From Limimaricola sp. (lineage in GTDB: Bacteria; Pseudomonadota; Alphaproteobacteria; Rhodobacterales; Rhodobacteraceae): a DNA stretch of 64,000 nucleotides. The notes below the pieces were generated by a model, which did no database searches, was not told the DNA's origin, and saw only the letters and a list, made by a program, of their open reading frames with translations. The stretch is taken from the NCBI RefSeq assembly GCF_016125575.1, contig NZ_WGLM01000004.1:64501-128500 (forward strand), read 5' to 3'. The position numbers and the translations under genes were made by a program. Every line of letters starts with the position of its first letter. Within the stretch, counting starts at the first letter, position 1. This document shows, one piece after another, positions 37,385 through 47,154 of the stretch.

Positions 37385-38380
37385 ATGCCCGCCCCTCGCT
37401 TCTGGTTCACCCCGCCCGACAAGCCCACGCTGGCCGCACGCGCGCTGGCGCCGCTTGGCGCGCTTTATGCCGCGGCAACAGCGCGGCGGCTGCGGCAGGG
37501 CACGCCGCTGAAGGCCGCCGTGCCGGTCATCTGCATCGGCAACATCAACGTCGGCGGCACCGGCAAGACGCCGACGGCCATCGCGCTGGCGATGCGGCTG
37601 TCGGGCTGGGGCTGGTCGCCGCATATCGTCAGCCGCGGCCACGGTGGCAGCCTAACCGGCCCGGTCCGCGTCGACGAACGCCGCCACGGGGCCGCCGAAA
37701 CGGGGGACGAACCGCTGTTGCTGGCCGCCTTCGCGCCCACCTGGGTGGCCCGCGACCGCGCGGCCGGCGTGCAGGCGGCACAGGCGGCGGGCGCGGACGT
37801 GATCCTGCTGGATGACGGGTTCCAGAACCCGGCCGTGGCCAAGGACCTGTCGATCGTCGTCGTCGATGCCGCGCGCGGTTTCGGCAACGGCCGCGTCATG
37901 CCGGCGGGGCCGCTGCGCGAGCCGGTGACGGTCGGGCTGGCGCGCGCCGACCTCGTCCTGGTCATCGGCGCGCCCGAGGCACGCGCGGCCTTCCGCAAGG
38001 CACGGCCGCTGCCGGTGCCGCTGGCCGAGGGGCAGCTGCAACCTCTGCGGACCGGCATGGTCTGGCAGGGCCTGCCGGTTCTGGCCTTCGCGGGCATCGG
38101 CGATCCGGCGCGTTTCTTCGCCACGCTGCGCGGGCTGGGGGCCGAGGTGGTGCGCGGCGAGGCGCTGGAGGATCATCAACCGCTGACGGCGGCCCTGATG
38201 ACCCGGCTGGAGGCCGAGGCGAAGATGCGGCGTGCCCAACTGGTGACCACCGAGAAGGATGCCGTGCGCCTGCCAGCAAGCTTTCGGCAGAAGGTGCTGA
38301 CGCTGCCTGTGCGGCTGGAACTGGATGACTGGGCGCTGGTTGACGCCGCGCTGGCGCGGATCGGCGTCACCCCTCGTTAA
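37385..38380 (+). CDS. lpxK: Tetraacyldisaccharide 4'-kinase LpxK
   Basis: A 331-residue inner-membrane kinase that phosphorylates the 4' position of the lipid A precursor, the sixth step of the Raetz pathway. The Walker A is [14 protein letters not shown] with K61. [24 protein letters not shown] and [10 protein letters not shown] are all family motifs. [11 protein letters not shown] is the typical amphipathic N-terminus; an ATG eight codons earlier lies in the previous gene. The 3' end overlaps the convergent CoA-transferase gene by 14 nt. Confidence 0.93.
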   Translation: MPAPRFWFTPPDKPTLAARALAPLGALYAAATARRLRQGTPLKAAVPVICIGNINVGGTGKTPTAIALAMRLSGWGWSPHIVSRGHGGSLTGPVRVDERRHGAAETGDEPLLLAAFAPTWVARDRAAGVQAAQAAGADVILLDDGFQNPAVAKDLSIVVVDAARGFGNGRVMPAGPLREPVTVGLARADLVLVIGAPEARAAFRKARPLPVPLAEGQLQPLRTGMVWQGLPVLAFAGIGDPARFFATLRGLGAEVVRGEALEDHQPLTAALMTRLEAEAKMRRAQLVTTEKDAVRLPASFRQKVLTLPVRLELDDWALVDAALARIGVTPR

Positions 38381-39494
38381 GCAGACCGTCATCGGCCCCC
38401 AGCCGGGGCGAGGGACGCTCCAGCGCAAGCTCGGCGTCAGAAAACCTGATTGGTGTACGCACCGACGGCACGCCATCAAGAACGACCTGCATCTGGCGGT
38501 GCACGATTTGCGGATCGGCAAAGACTTCGGCCATGTCGTTGATCGGCCCGGCTGGCACACCCTGTTCTTCGCAGGCAGCCAGCAACGCCGCCTTGGTCCA
38601 GCCCAGCGTCGCCGCCGACAACCGCGCCACAAGATCCTCACGCCGGGCCAGCCGGTCGGCGTTGGTGGCATAGGCGGGATCGTCGGCCAATTCCGGCAGG
38701 TTCAGGATACGGCACAGCTTGCGATACTGGCTGTCATTGCCGCTGGCGATGATGATGAAGCCGTCGGCGCAATCGAAGACCTGGTAGGGCACGATATTGG
38801 GGTGCGCGTTGCCCAGCCGCGTCGGCGGCGTGCCGGTGGTGAGGTAATTCATCGCCTGGTTCGCCGTCATCGCCACGGCCACGTCGAAAAGCGCCATGTC
38901 GATCTGCTGGCCGCGCCCCGTCACCCCGCGCTGGTGCAGCGCGGCAAGGATGGCGGTTGTCGCGTAGACCCCGGTCATCAGGTCGGTGACGGCGACACCC
39001 ACCTTCTGCGGCTGGCGGTCGGGCTCGCCCGTGATCGACATCAGCCCCGACATACCTTGCAGGATATAGTCGTAGCCCGCGCGCGCGGCATAGGGGCCGT
39101 CCTGCCCGAAGCCGGTGATCGAGCAGTAGATCAGCCGCGGGTTCAGCGCGGACAGGCTGGCGTAATCCAGCCCGTATTTTACCAGCCCGCCAACCTTGAA
39201 GTTCTCGATCAGCACGTCGGCCTCGGCCACGAGACGGCGCACCTGCGCCTGCCCCTCGGCCGTGCGCAGGTCCACCACGACCGAGCGCTTGCCGCGGTTG
39301 CAGCCGTGGAAATAAGCCGCCGCACGCTCGCCCTCGCGGGTGACGAAGGGCGGGCCCCAGGTGCGGGTATCGTCGCCTTCGGGGGATTCGATCTTGATCA
39401 CCTCGGCGCCGAGATCGGCCAGCGTCTGCCCGGCCCAGGGACCGGCCAGGATCCGGGCAAGCTCGACGACCTTCAGGCCGGCGAGCGGTGTCAT
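38367..39494 (-). CDS. CaiB/BaiF family (class III) CoA transferase
   Basis: A 375-residue enzyme of the formyl-CoA transferase/CaiB fold. It moves CoA between carboxylic acids through a glutamyl- or aspartyl-anhydride; the catalytic D171 sits in [43 protein letters not shown] and [12 protein letters not shown] are typical. Substrates cannot be predicted from sequence. Its start overlaps the DsbA stop by 4 nt, so it is cotranscribed with DciA and DsbA, whose functions are unrelated. Confidence 0.87.
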   Translation of the reverse strand: MTPLAGLKVVELARILAGPWAGQTLADLGAEVIKIESPEGDDTRTWGPPFVTREGERAAAYFHGCNRGKRSVVVDLRTAEGQAQVRRLVAEADVLIENFKVGGLVKYGLDYASLSALNPRLIYCSITGFGQDGPYAARAGYDYILQGMSGLMSITGEPDRQPQKVGVAVTDLMTGVYATTAILAALHQRGVTGRGQQIDMALFDVAVAMTANQAMNYLTTGTPPTRLGNAHPNIVPYQVFDCADGFIIIASGNDSQYRKLCRILNLPELADDPAYATNADRLARREDLVARLSAATLGWTKAALLAACEEQGVPAGPINDMAEVFADPQIVHRQMQVVLDGVPSVRTPIRFSDAELALERPSPRLGADDGLLNEG

Positions 39495-40171
39495 CCGGCC
39501 AGCTGCGCGTCCAGGATCTTGGCGAAATCCTCGTAGGACATGTTGGTGTATTTCACGCCGTTGATGAGGAAGGTCGGCGTGCCCTGAATGCCGTCACGGT
39601 CGGCATTGGTCTGGCTGACCGACAGGATCGACTGCGCCATCGTGGCGTCGCCAAGGCATTTTTCGAGCGTCGCGTCGTCGAAGCCTGCAACCTTGCCCAT
39701 CTGCCGCAGACCGCTGGCGATCGAGGCCATGTCGCCGCCCGCGGCCCAGTCCTGCTGACGCTTGAACAGAAGGTCCGAAATGCCGAAGTAGCGCAGCCCG
39801 CCATCGCAACGCGCCAACATCGACGCCCAGATGTCGGGCCGGTTACGCACCAGTTCGCGGTAGATGAACTTGATCTTGCCGGTCTGAACGTAGTTTGCGT
39901 CGATCTTGGGCCACTGGTCGGCATGGAACTCGGCACAGTGCGGGCAGGTGAACGAGCCGTATTCAATCACCGTCACCTTGGCGTCAGGATTGCCCAGCGT
40001 CATGTCCGGAACCAGCGACGGGTCGGCGACAGGCGCGGTCGCGGCGGCCGAGCCATCGGCCATTGCGGGCCCCGGAAGCAGCCCTTCCGCCTGTCCCTGA
40101 CGGGTCAGGTACCAGGCGCCACCCAGCGCTGCGACGGACACACTTGCGGTCAGAAAGGCACGACGGTTCAT
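39491..40171 (-). CDS. DsbA-family thiol oxidoreductase
   Basis: A 226-residue exported thioredoxin-fold protein. The N-terminus NRRAFLTASVSVAALGG is a Tat-like signal. The mature domain has the redox motif C76-P-H-C79 in YGSFTCPHCAEFH and the cis-proline in IQGTPTFLING, which together are the DsbA_4 type (BdbD/Com1-like). It should catalyse disulfide formation in the periplasm. It lies 12 nt downstream of dciA and overlaps the CoA-transferase start. Confidence 0.88.
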   Translation of the reverse strand: MNRRAFLTASVSVAALGGAWYLTRQGQAEGLLPGPAMADGSAAATAPVADPSLVPDMTLGNPDAKVTVIEYGSFTCPHCAEFHADQWPKIDANYVQTGKIKFIYRELVRNRPDIWASMLARCDGGLRYFGISDLLFKRQQDWAAGGDMASIASGLRQMGKVAGFDDATLEKCLGDATMAQSILSVSQTNADRDGIQGTPTFLINGVKYTNMSYEDFAKILDAQLAG

Positions 40172-40183
40172 GAAATCCTCGGA

Positions 40184-40693
40184 TCAGTTATAACGTTTGG
40201 ACAAAACATTGGCGGCTAGCTGCTGAAGCGCAAGACGCAAAGTGTCATCTTCAACACCTTGTGCGGCCGCGCGCGCCTCGGCCAGAAGGGCCGGGTCGGG
40301 CGCAGGTGGGGGCTTTTTCGGGGCCGGGCCAAAGGCGATGCGGCCTTCGGCGAACCCGGTCGGCGCGGTCTGGGTCACCCGCACCCGCGCGATGGCGCGG
40401 TAGCCGTAGCAGGCATTCACCTTGTCGCGGATCTGGTCCTTCTGCATCTCGATCATCGGCGCATGTGCACCGGTCACCAGAACCACCAATGTGGCACCCA
40501 TGCCGCCTTGCGAAAAGCTGACGCTGACCGGTTGCGCGACGGCGGCAATGTCTTCGCCCACGATCTCGGGCCAATGGGTCAGGACCCGCGTCTCGGTAAA
40601 GCCGCGCCCTTCGGTCCCGGCCCGGATCTGCGATTGCAGCAGCGTGGCGGCGCGAGAAAAACCGCGTGTCGATGTGTGGCGTGGCTGTTTCAT
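40184..40693 (-). CDS. dciA: DUF721 protein, DciA-like helicase loader
   Basis: A 169-residue protein with an N-terminal DUF721/KH-like domain (RAATLLQSQIRAGTEGRG, THWPEIVGEDIAAVAQPVSVSF) and a less conserved Ala/Pro-rich tail. DciA is the ancestral loader of the DnaB replicative helicase in bacteria without DnaC. Its alphaproteobacterial neighbours are regularly mutY and a dsbA gene, as here. The ATG at 40693 is 33–54 nt from the divergent mutY start. Confidence 0.8.
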   Translation of the reverse strand: MKQPRHTSTRGFSRAATLLQSQIRAGTEGRGFTETRVLTHWPEIVGEDIAAVAQPVSVSFSQGGMGATLVVLVTGAHAPMIEMQKDQIRDKVNACYGYRAIARVRVTQTAPTGFAEGRIAFGPAPKKPPPAPDPALLAEARAAAQGVEDDTLRLALQQLAANVLSKRYN

Positions 40694-40747
40694 GTCTGCG
40701 CGCTATTCTAGACCGATGTCTGCGCCATGACACCCCGAAAGAACGCA

Positions 40748-41806
40748 ATGCCTGTCCCTGCCCTCAGCGCCACACTTCTGGACTGGTATGACCACCACGC
40801 GCGCGACTTGCCGTGGCGTGTGCCCCCGGCGGCGCGCAAGGCGGGCATCCGGCCGGACCCGTACCGCGTCTGGCTGTCCGAGGTGATGCTGCAACAGACC
40901 ACCGTCGCCGCGGTCCGGTCCTATTTCCACCGTTTCACCACGCTGTGGCCCAGCGTGGCCGCCCTTGCCGCGGCCGACGATGCCGCGGTGATGGCCGAAT
41001 GGGCCGGGCTGGGCTATTACGCCCGGGCGCGCAACCTGCTGAAATGCGCCCGCGCCGTGGTGGCGGATCATGACGGCCGTTTTCCCGACAAGGTGGCAGG
41101 GCTGCGGGGCCTGCCGGGCATCGGCCCTTACACCGCCGCCGCCATTGCCGCCATCGCCTTCGACCGGGCCGAAACGGTGGTGGACGGCAACGTGGAACGG
41201 GTGATGGCGCGGCTGCATGACGTTCACACCCCCCTGCCCGCCGCCAAGGCCGAGCTGACGGCCCTGGCCGCCGCCCTTACACCTGCCGCGCGCCCCGGCG
41301 ACTATGCACAGGCGGTGATGGACCTGGGCGCGACGATCTGCACCCCCCGGTCTCCCGCCTGCGGCATCTGCCCCTGGCGTGCGTCCTGCGCCGCGCGCAT
41401 GGCGGGCACCGCGCCGGACCTGCCGAAAAAGACGCCGAAAAAGGCACAGCCCGTGCGGCGCGGCTTTGCCTATGTCGCGCGGCGCGCTGATGGGGCCTGG
41501 CTGCTGGAAACGCGGCCCGACAGCGGCCTTCTGGGGGGCATGCTGGGCTGGCCCTGTTCGGACTGGTCCGACGTGCCCGACCCCGCCCCGCCCCTCGATG
41601 CCGACTGGTCGCGGCTGGGCGCCGAGGCGCGCCATACCTTCACGCATTTCCACCTACGGCTGGAAATCCTGACCGCGCGCCTGCCGCTCGATGCGGCCCC
41701 AGCCCGCGGCCAGTGGGTACCGGCAGCGGCATTTCGCCCCGCCTCGCTGCCCACGGTGATGCGCAAGGTGCATGACCTTGCGGCGGCCAGCCTGCGTCAT
41801 GATTGA
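40748..41806 (+). CDS. mutY: A/G-specific adenine glycosylase MutY
   Basis: A 352-residue base-excision repair glycosylase that removes A opposite 8-oxoG. The catalytic Glu is in SEVMLQQTTV, the helix-hairpin-helix is LPGIGPYTAAAI, and the catalytic Asp is in VVDGNVERV. The 4Fe–4S ligands follow the MutY pattern C-x6-C-x2-C-x5-C (CTPRSPACGICPWRASC). A C-terminal NUDIX-like 8-oxoG sensor domain follows, ending in RHTFTHFHLRLEI. I favour the second ATG (40748); the first (40727) adds only MTPRKNA. A short extra loop, VPPAARKAGIRPDPY, follows LPWR. Confidence 0.93.
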   Translation: MPVPALSATLLDWYDHHARDLPWRVPPAARKAGIRPDPYRVWLSEVMLQQTTVAAVRSYFHRFTTLWPSVAALAAADDAAVMAEWAGLGYYARARNLLKCARAVVADHDGRFPDKVAGLRGLPGIGPYTAAAIAAIAFDRAETVVDGNVERVMARLHDVHTPLPAAKAELTALAAALTPAARPGDYAQAVMDLGATICTPRSPACGICPWRASCAARMAGTAPDLPKKTPKKAQPVRRGFAYVARRADGAWLLETRPDSGLLGGMLGWPCSDWSDVPDPAPPLDADWSRLGAEARHTFTHFHLRLEILTARLPLDAAPARGQWVPAAAFRPASLPTVMRKVHDLAAASLRHD

Positions 41807-41858
41807 GCCAACATCGCATGGCAGCTAGGATAGGCCCACGCGATCAGGACCGAACCGG

Positions 41859-43007
41859 ATGACCATCGCCCCCGACACCGCACGCCCCGTTGCCGCGCGC
41901 CTTGGCGCCGCGCTGCCGTTCTGGCTGTCGCTGGGGCTGCTGCCGCTGGTATGGATCGAGGCATCGGTGGGCGGCTGGTCGCTGATCCTGCTGCCGCTGT
42001 CGACATGGTATCTCTTCGCGCTGATCGACGCCGTGGTGGGGCTGAACACCGAGAACGCGGACCTTTCGACGCCCGATGATGCGCTGTTTTGGTATCGGCT
42101 GATCACGCTGCTCTGGCCGGGGCTGCAGGCACTGGTGATCTTCGGCACGCTCTGGGCCGCCACCCACGACAGTTCGATGGCGCTGTGGGAAAAGTGGGCG
42201 CTTTTCGCCGGGATCGGGGTGATCACCGGCACCATCGGCATCAACTACAGCCACGAGCTGATGCACCAGAAACCGCGGTGGGAACGCCTGCTGGGCGACC
42301 TGCTGCTGGCGATGGTGATGTATTCGCATTTCCGGTCAGAGCATCTGCGGGTCCATCACCGCTACGTCGGCACCCCGCGCGACCCGGTGACGGCCCGCTA
42401 CAACGAGGGGTTCCACCGCTTCTTTCCGCGCGTGCTGTGGCAATGCCTGGTGTCGTCCTTCCGGGCCGAGGCGGCGATGCTGGCGCGCAAGGGGCGGCCG
42501 TGGTGGGATGCGGCGAACCCGTTCTGGCGCTACTGGGCGCTGGAGGCGGCCTTCGTCGCGCTGGCGGCGCTGATCGGTGGCTGGGTGGGGGTCTGGCTGT
42601 TCCTGACGCAGGCCTTCATCGCGATCTGGCAGCTGGAACTGGTCAACTACGTCGAACATTACGGGCTGACCCGCAAACACCTTGGCGGTGGCAAGTATGA
42701 ACATGTCCTGCCGCGGCATTCGTGGAACGCGGCGCACCGGGTGTCGAACTGGCTGCTGATCAACCTGCAGCGCCATTCCGACCATCATTACAAGCCCGAC
42801 CGCCGGTTTCCGCTGCTGCAGAACTATGCCGATGACGACGCGCCGAACCTTCCCTTCGGCTACCCGGTGATGACGATTGCCGCGATGATGCCGCCCCTCT
42901 GGCGGCGGATCATGAACCCGCGGGTGCGGGCCTGGCGGCGCAAGTTCTACCCCGAGATCACCGACTGGCAGCCCTACAAGACGGCGTCGAACCCGATGCC
43001 GCGGTAG
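41859..43007 (+). CDS. alkB: Alkane 1-monooxygenase (AlkB family)
   Basis: A 382-residue membrane di-iron hydroxylase that oxidises the terminal methyl of medium-chain alkanes. Six hydrophobic segments alternate with the His boxes: NYSHELMH, EHLRVHHRYV, and LQRHSDHHY. The AlkB signature NYVEHYGL is present. It needs rubredoxin and rubredoxin reductase, neither of which is in the window, nor is there an alkane regulator. An adjacent zinc-less MDR reductase lies convergent. The real substrate could be an alkane, an alkyl ester or a lipid chain. Confidence 0.88.
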   Translation: MTIAPDTARPVAARLGAALPFWLSLGLLPLVWIEASVGGWSLILLPLSTWYLFALIDAVVGLNTENADLSTPDDALFWYRLITLLWPGLQALVIFGTLWAATHDSSMALWEKWALFAGIGVITGTIGINYSHELMHQKPRWERLLGDLLLAMVMYSHFRSEHLRVHHRYVGTPRDPVTARYNEGFHRFFPRVLWQCLVSSFRAEAAMLARKGRPWWDAANPFWRYWALEAAFVALAALIGGWVGVWLFLTQAFIAIWQLELVNYVEHYGLTRKHLGGGKYEHVLPRHSWNAAHRVSNWLLINLQRHSDHHYKPDRRFPLLQNYADDDAPNLPFGYPVMTIAAMMPPLWRRIMNPRVRAWRRKFYPEITDWQPYKTASNPMPR

Positions 43008-43024
43008 CGCCCCCGTGGGGGCGC
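43007..43024 (+). terminator. GC hairpin at the alkB stop
   Basis: The 8-bp stem GCGCCCCC/GGGGGCGC folds around GT and starts at the last base of the alkB stop codon. CTTCCC follows, so the T-run is weak. It probably ends or protects the alkB message in front of the convergent reductase gene. Confidence 0.5.
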
Positions 43025-43067
43025 CTTCCCGGCGACTGGAGCCACCGCATCAGGGAGGCGGTGCGCC

Positions 43068-44105
43068 TCACGCAGCCCCGGCATCGGGGCCGACACGCAC
43101 CAGCGCCTTGCCGAAATTGCCGCCTTCCAGCAGCGACAGGAAGGCCGCGGGCGCGTTTTCCAGCCCGTCGGTCACGGTCTCGCGCAGCTTCATGCGGCCC
43201 GACATCACAAGCGGGGCCACCTCGGCGGCGAAAGCGCCCGAGCGGTCGAAATGGTCCGAGACGATGAAACCCCGCACGTTCAGCCGCCGGGTAAGGATTG
43301 TGCTCCAGACGCGGGGAAGCGGCAGTGCTTCGTCGAAGTTCTGGCCACTATACCACGCGATCATGCCGCAAAGCGCGATGCGCCCGCCGGTGGCCATGTT
43401 GGGCATGACGGCGGCCAGCGTCTTGCCGCCGACATTCTCGAAATAAACGTCGATCCCGTCCGGCGCGGCCTCGCGCAGCGCGGCGCGCAGGGCCTTTTCA
43501 TCCAGCGCGTGGTGATCGAGGCAGACATCATAGCCAAGCTCGGACGTGGCCCAGACGCATTTCTCGGGCCCGCCGGCAACGCCGATGACGCGCGCGCCGC
43601 GCGCCTTGGCCAGCTGCCCGGCCACGCTGCCCACCGCCCCGGTCGCGGCCGAGATCACCACCGTTTCGCCCGGCTTCATCGGCGCGATGTCGGTCAGGCC
43701 GACCCATGCGGTCATGCCCGGCATCCCCAGCACGCCCAGCGCGGTCTGCGGCGGCGCAAGGCGCGGATCGACCTTGCGCAGACCCGCGCCGTCGGAAATG
43801 GCGTGCGTCGTCCAGCCGAAGGCCCCCATCACCAGATCGCCCACGGCAAAGCCCGGGTGGCGCGAGGCCACGACCTCGGCCACCGCGCCGCCGGTCATCA
43901 CCGCGCCAAGCGCCACGGGCGCGGCGTAGGACGGCCCGTCATCCATGCGGCCGCGCATGTAGGGATCGAGCGACAGCCAGATCACCCGGACAAGCAGCTC
44001 GCCCTCGGTGGGGTCGGGCAACGGGTGTTGCTCCAGCCGGAAGTTTTCCAGCGTGGCCGGCCCCTGCGGGCGGCTGGCAAGGACGATGGACGTGGCGGTA
44101 GTCAT
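43068..44105 (-). CDS. Zinc-independent MDR NADP-dependent oxidoreductase (PTGR/CurA-like)
   Basis: A 345-residue reductase of the leukotriene B4 12-hydroxydehydrogenase/CurA group. WLSLDPYMRGRM near the N-terminus and VISAATGAVGSVAGQLAKA (NADP Rossmann) are typical, with FENVGG and ALCGMIAWY downstream. Members reduce C=C bonds of alkenals, curcumin or 15-oxo-prostaglandins. It converges on alkB, and its ATG is 198 nt from the end of ccrM, separated from it by a terminator. Confidence 0.87.
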   Translation of the reverse strand: MTTATSIVLASRPQGPATLENFRLEQHPLPDPTEGELLVRVIWLSLDPYMRGRMDDGPSYAAPVALGAVMTGGAVAEVVASRHPGFAVGDLVMGAFGWTTHAISDGAGLRKVDPRLAPPQTALGVLGMPGMTAWVGLTDIAPMKPGETVVISAATGAVGSVAGQLAKARGARVIGVAGGPEKCVWATSELGYDVCLDHHALDEKALRAALREAAPDGIDVYFENVGGKTLAAVMPNMATGGRIALCGMIAWYSGQNFDEALPLPRVWSTILTRRLNVRGFIVSDHFDRSGAFAAEVAPLVMSGRMKLRETVTDGLENAPAAFLSLLEGGNFGKALVRVGPDAGAA

Positions 44106-44206
44106 GGCGCGTCTCCCCGTGGTTGTGCCCCTTCTGGGCCGAACGGATGGCGATTGCCAGCAACATGCGCGTGACGTGTCGGCAGCGGGGAACGAAAGGC
44201 CAGAAC

Positions 44207-44241
44207 GAAAAGACCCCGCCGACCTGTCAAGGACGGCGGGG
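44207..44241 (-). terminator. Rho-independent terminator of ccrM
   Basis: The 8-bp stem CCCCGCCG/CGGCGGGG (44214–44221 with 44234–44241) has a 12-nt loop. It is followed on the minus strand by TCTTTTCG. It lies 63 nt downstream of the ccrM stop and upstream of the reductase gene. Confidence 0.75.
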
Positions 44242-44303
44242 CAGGTGGGTGCGGGCGCGGGGGCGTTGCCCCGTCAGGCCACAGGCACCGGCGGTATTTT
44301 GGA

Positions 44304-45500
<1,197 letters not shown>

Positions 45501-45513
45501 AACGGGTTAAGAA

Positions 45514-46125
45514 TTAATCTTGATACAAGATGTTGTGCACCGGCCGGAACGACCGCCTATGGTGTGGGGTGACCCCCAAATCTTGAAGTGCCTTGCGATG
45601 CGCGGCGCTGGGATAGCCTGCGTTCCGCTCCCATCCATAGCCGGGATGCTGTTGCGCCAAGTCCACCATGATGCGATCGCGCGTGACCTTGGCGATGATC
45701 GAGGCCGCCGCGATGGAAAGCGACAGCGCGTCGCCCTTGACGATGGCGGTGGCGGGCACGGCCAGACCGCGCGGCAACAGATTGCCATCGATCAACGCGT
45801 GGTCAGGCGGCGGCAACAGGTCCGCCAGCGCCCGCTCCATCGCCAGGTGCGACGCGCGCAGGATGTTGAGGCTGTCGATCTCGGCAACCGAGGCCAGCCC
45901 GACAGACACCTCTGCCGCGGCCATGATCGCGTCGAACAGCGCGGGCAGGCGCGCCTTGGCGATGGTCTTGGAATCGTTCAGCCCCGGCGGGATGCTGCCG
46001 GGGGTCAGGATCACCGCGGCGGCCACGACTGGCCCTGCCAGCGGGCCGCGCCCGGCCTCATCCACACCGGCGACGCGGGCAGCGCCGGTGGCGCGTTCAT
46101 GGCTGAGGTCAGGAAGGCTGGACAT
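45514..46125 (-). CDS. rnhB: Ribonuclease HII
   Basis: A 203-residue enzyme that removes ribonucleotides from RNA–DNA hybrids. The acidic active site shows as AGVDEAGRGPLAGPV, with further aspartates in LNDSKTI and LIDGN. SIAAASIIAKVTRDRIM and HPGYGWERNAGYPSAAH are family hallmarks. MSSLPDLSHE (46125) is preferred over an ATG five codons upstream. It runs into ccrM after 103 nt. The rnhB–ccrM order is common in alphaproteobacteria. Confidence 0.93.
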   Translation of the reverse strand: MSSLPDLSHERATGAARVAGVDEAGRGPLAGPVVAAAVILTPGSIPPGLNDSKTIAKARLPALFDAIMAAAEVSVGLASVAEIDSLNILRASHLAMERALADLLPPPDHALIDGNLLPRGLAVPATAIVKGDALSLSIAAASIIAKVTRDRIMVDLAQQHPGYGWERNAGYPSAAHRKALQDLGVTPHHRRSFRPVHNILYQD

Positions 46126-46140
46126 GCGGCCACAAAGCAA

Positions 46141-46176
46141 GGCCGCGGCGCCCGATCAAGGGAAATCACCGCGGCC
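46141..46176 (-). terminator. Hairpin after the small secreted protein gene
   Basis: The perfect 8-bp stem GGCCGCGG/CCGCGGCC has a 20-nt loop. It lies 25 nt downstream of the minus-strand stop at 46202, and TTGCTTTG follows. A moderate terminator between this gene and rnhB is likely. Confidence 0.55.
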
Positions 46177-46201
46177 CGAAGGAGAACAGGGTTGTCTGGG
46201 A

Positions 46202-46702
46202 CTAGTGGCGGCGGTCCTGGCCCCATTGGCCACCCCAACCCCCGCCCCAGCCGTTGCCGCCGTCGCGGCGGCCCCAGCGCTGCGCCTCGACCGAGTAGCC
46301 CGCCGCGGCGAGGCATTGCGGATCATAGCCGCGCTCGCGCCCGTAACGGCCACGCACGACCTCCATGCAGTTGTCGGGCAGGTGACGGGCGCCGGCATAA
46401 TTGGCGCGCAGGCAGGAGGGATCGAACAGGCGCACGACGCCGTGGCGGGTATCGACCCGGTCGAGGCATTGCGCGGGCAGCGCGCGGCTGAACCGGTCGG
46501 GACGGGTTGGGGCCGGGCGGGCCGGAGCGGGCGCGGCATGGGACCGGCTGTCATTGATCGCGGCACCGATGATGGCAAGCGCGCCCAGACCGATGATGAG
46601 GTTGCGCGCCTGTGTGCCACTGTCGGCGAAGGCGGGGGTGGCGGACAGGCCCGAGAGGGCGAGCGAGGCGGCGGCGACACCGGCAAGAAGGGTCTTTTTC
46701 AT
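46202..46702 (-). CDS. Secreted Gly/Arg-rich protein of unknown function
   Basis: A 166-residue protein with a clear Sec signal (MKKTLLAGVAAASLALSGL…AFA-D). A hydrophobic segment RNLIIGLGALAIIGAAI follows, so it may stay membrane-attached. A Pro/Ala-rich linker comes next, then a Cys-containing domain with four cysteines (PAQCLDRV, DPSCLRAN, DNCMEVV, DPQCLAAAGY). The tail is rich in Gly, Trp and Arg (GGNGWGGGWGGQWGQDRRH). I do not recognise a named family. MKKTLLAG is chosen as start since the leader begins there. Confidence 0.7.
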   Translation of the reverse strand: MKKTLLAGVAAASLALSGLSATPAFADSGTQARNLIIGLGALAIIGAAINDSRSHAAPAPARPAPTRPDRFSRALPAQCLDRVDTRHGVVRLFDPSCLRANYAGARHLPDNCMEVVRGRYGRERGYDPQCLAAAGYSVEAQRWGRRDGGNGWGGGWGGQWGQDRRH

Positions 46703-46872
46703 GTGCTTGGTCCTTTTGGTTTGACGGCATCGGCAGACGGGCCCGATGCGATGAACCAACCTTGCGAGCGGTCCGGAAGGTCAGGCAATAACGCCACCGG
46801 GCCATCCGATAACCTTCGCAAACCGCGTCGGCGCTATTGAATATCACCACGGCCCGAGGGCAGAGTGACGAC

Positions 46873-47154
46873 ATGAAAATCCTTTCTCCCATCGTCCTTG
46901 TGCTGAGCCTTCTCGCGACCACTGCGCAGGCCAGTTGCTATGCCGATTACAAGGCCAAGCAGGACAATCCGCTGCGCCTTCAATATGGCGTGGCGCAGAT
47001 CAATGGGACTTGCACAGTCGGGGCCGCCCGTGCGGAACTGGCACCGCGACTGGCTGCCGCTGGCTGGCAGCTGCTGAACGTCGTATCTGTCTTCGACGAG
47101 TCGGGGCTTGCAGAAAGGAAAGACAGTGCCGGAGAATACTACCTCCGCTATTGA
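46873..47154 (+). CDS. Small periplasmic protein coupled to the membrane winged-helix gene
   Basis: A 93-residue protein with a Sec signal peptide (MKILSPIVLVLSLLATTAQA-S). The mature part of about 73 residues contains two cysteines (SCYADY and GTCTVG) suited to a disulfide, and ends GEYYLRY. No known family is evident. Its last 29 nt overlap the next gene, which has its own ribosome binding site inside this gene, so translation is coupled. A sensory or binding partner for the membrane regulator is a fair guess. Confidence 0.65.
   Translation: MKILSPIVLVLSLLATTAQASCYADYKAKQDNPLRLQYGVAQINGTCTVGAARAELAPRLAAAGWQLLNVVSVFDESGLAERKDSAGEYYLRY

Noticed and set aside
45501-45520. A CtrA-like site (TTAA-N3-TTAA) near ccrM
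   Set aside because: The CtrA consensus needs a 7-nt spacer between the TTAA halves. Here it is 3 nt, so it is not a match, although ccrM is a CtrA target in Caulobacter.
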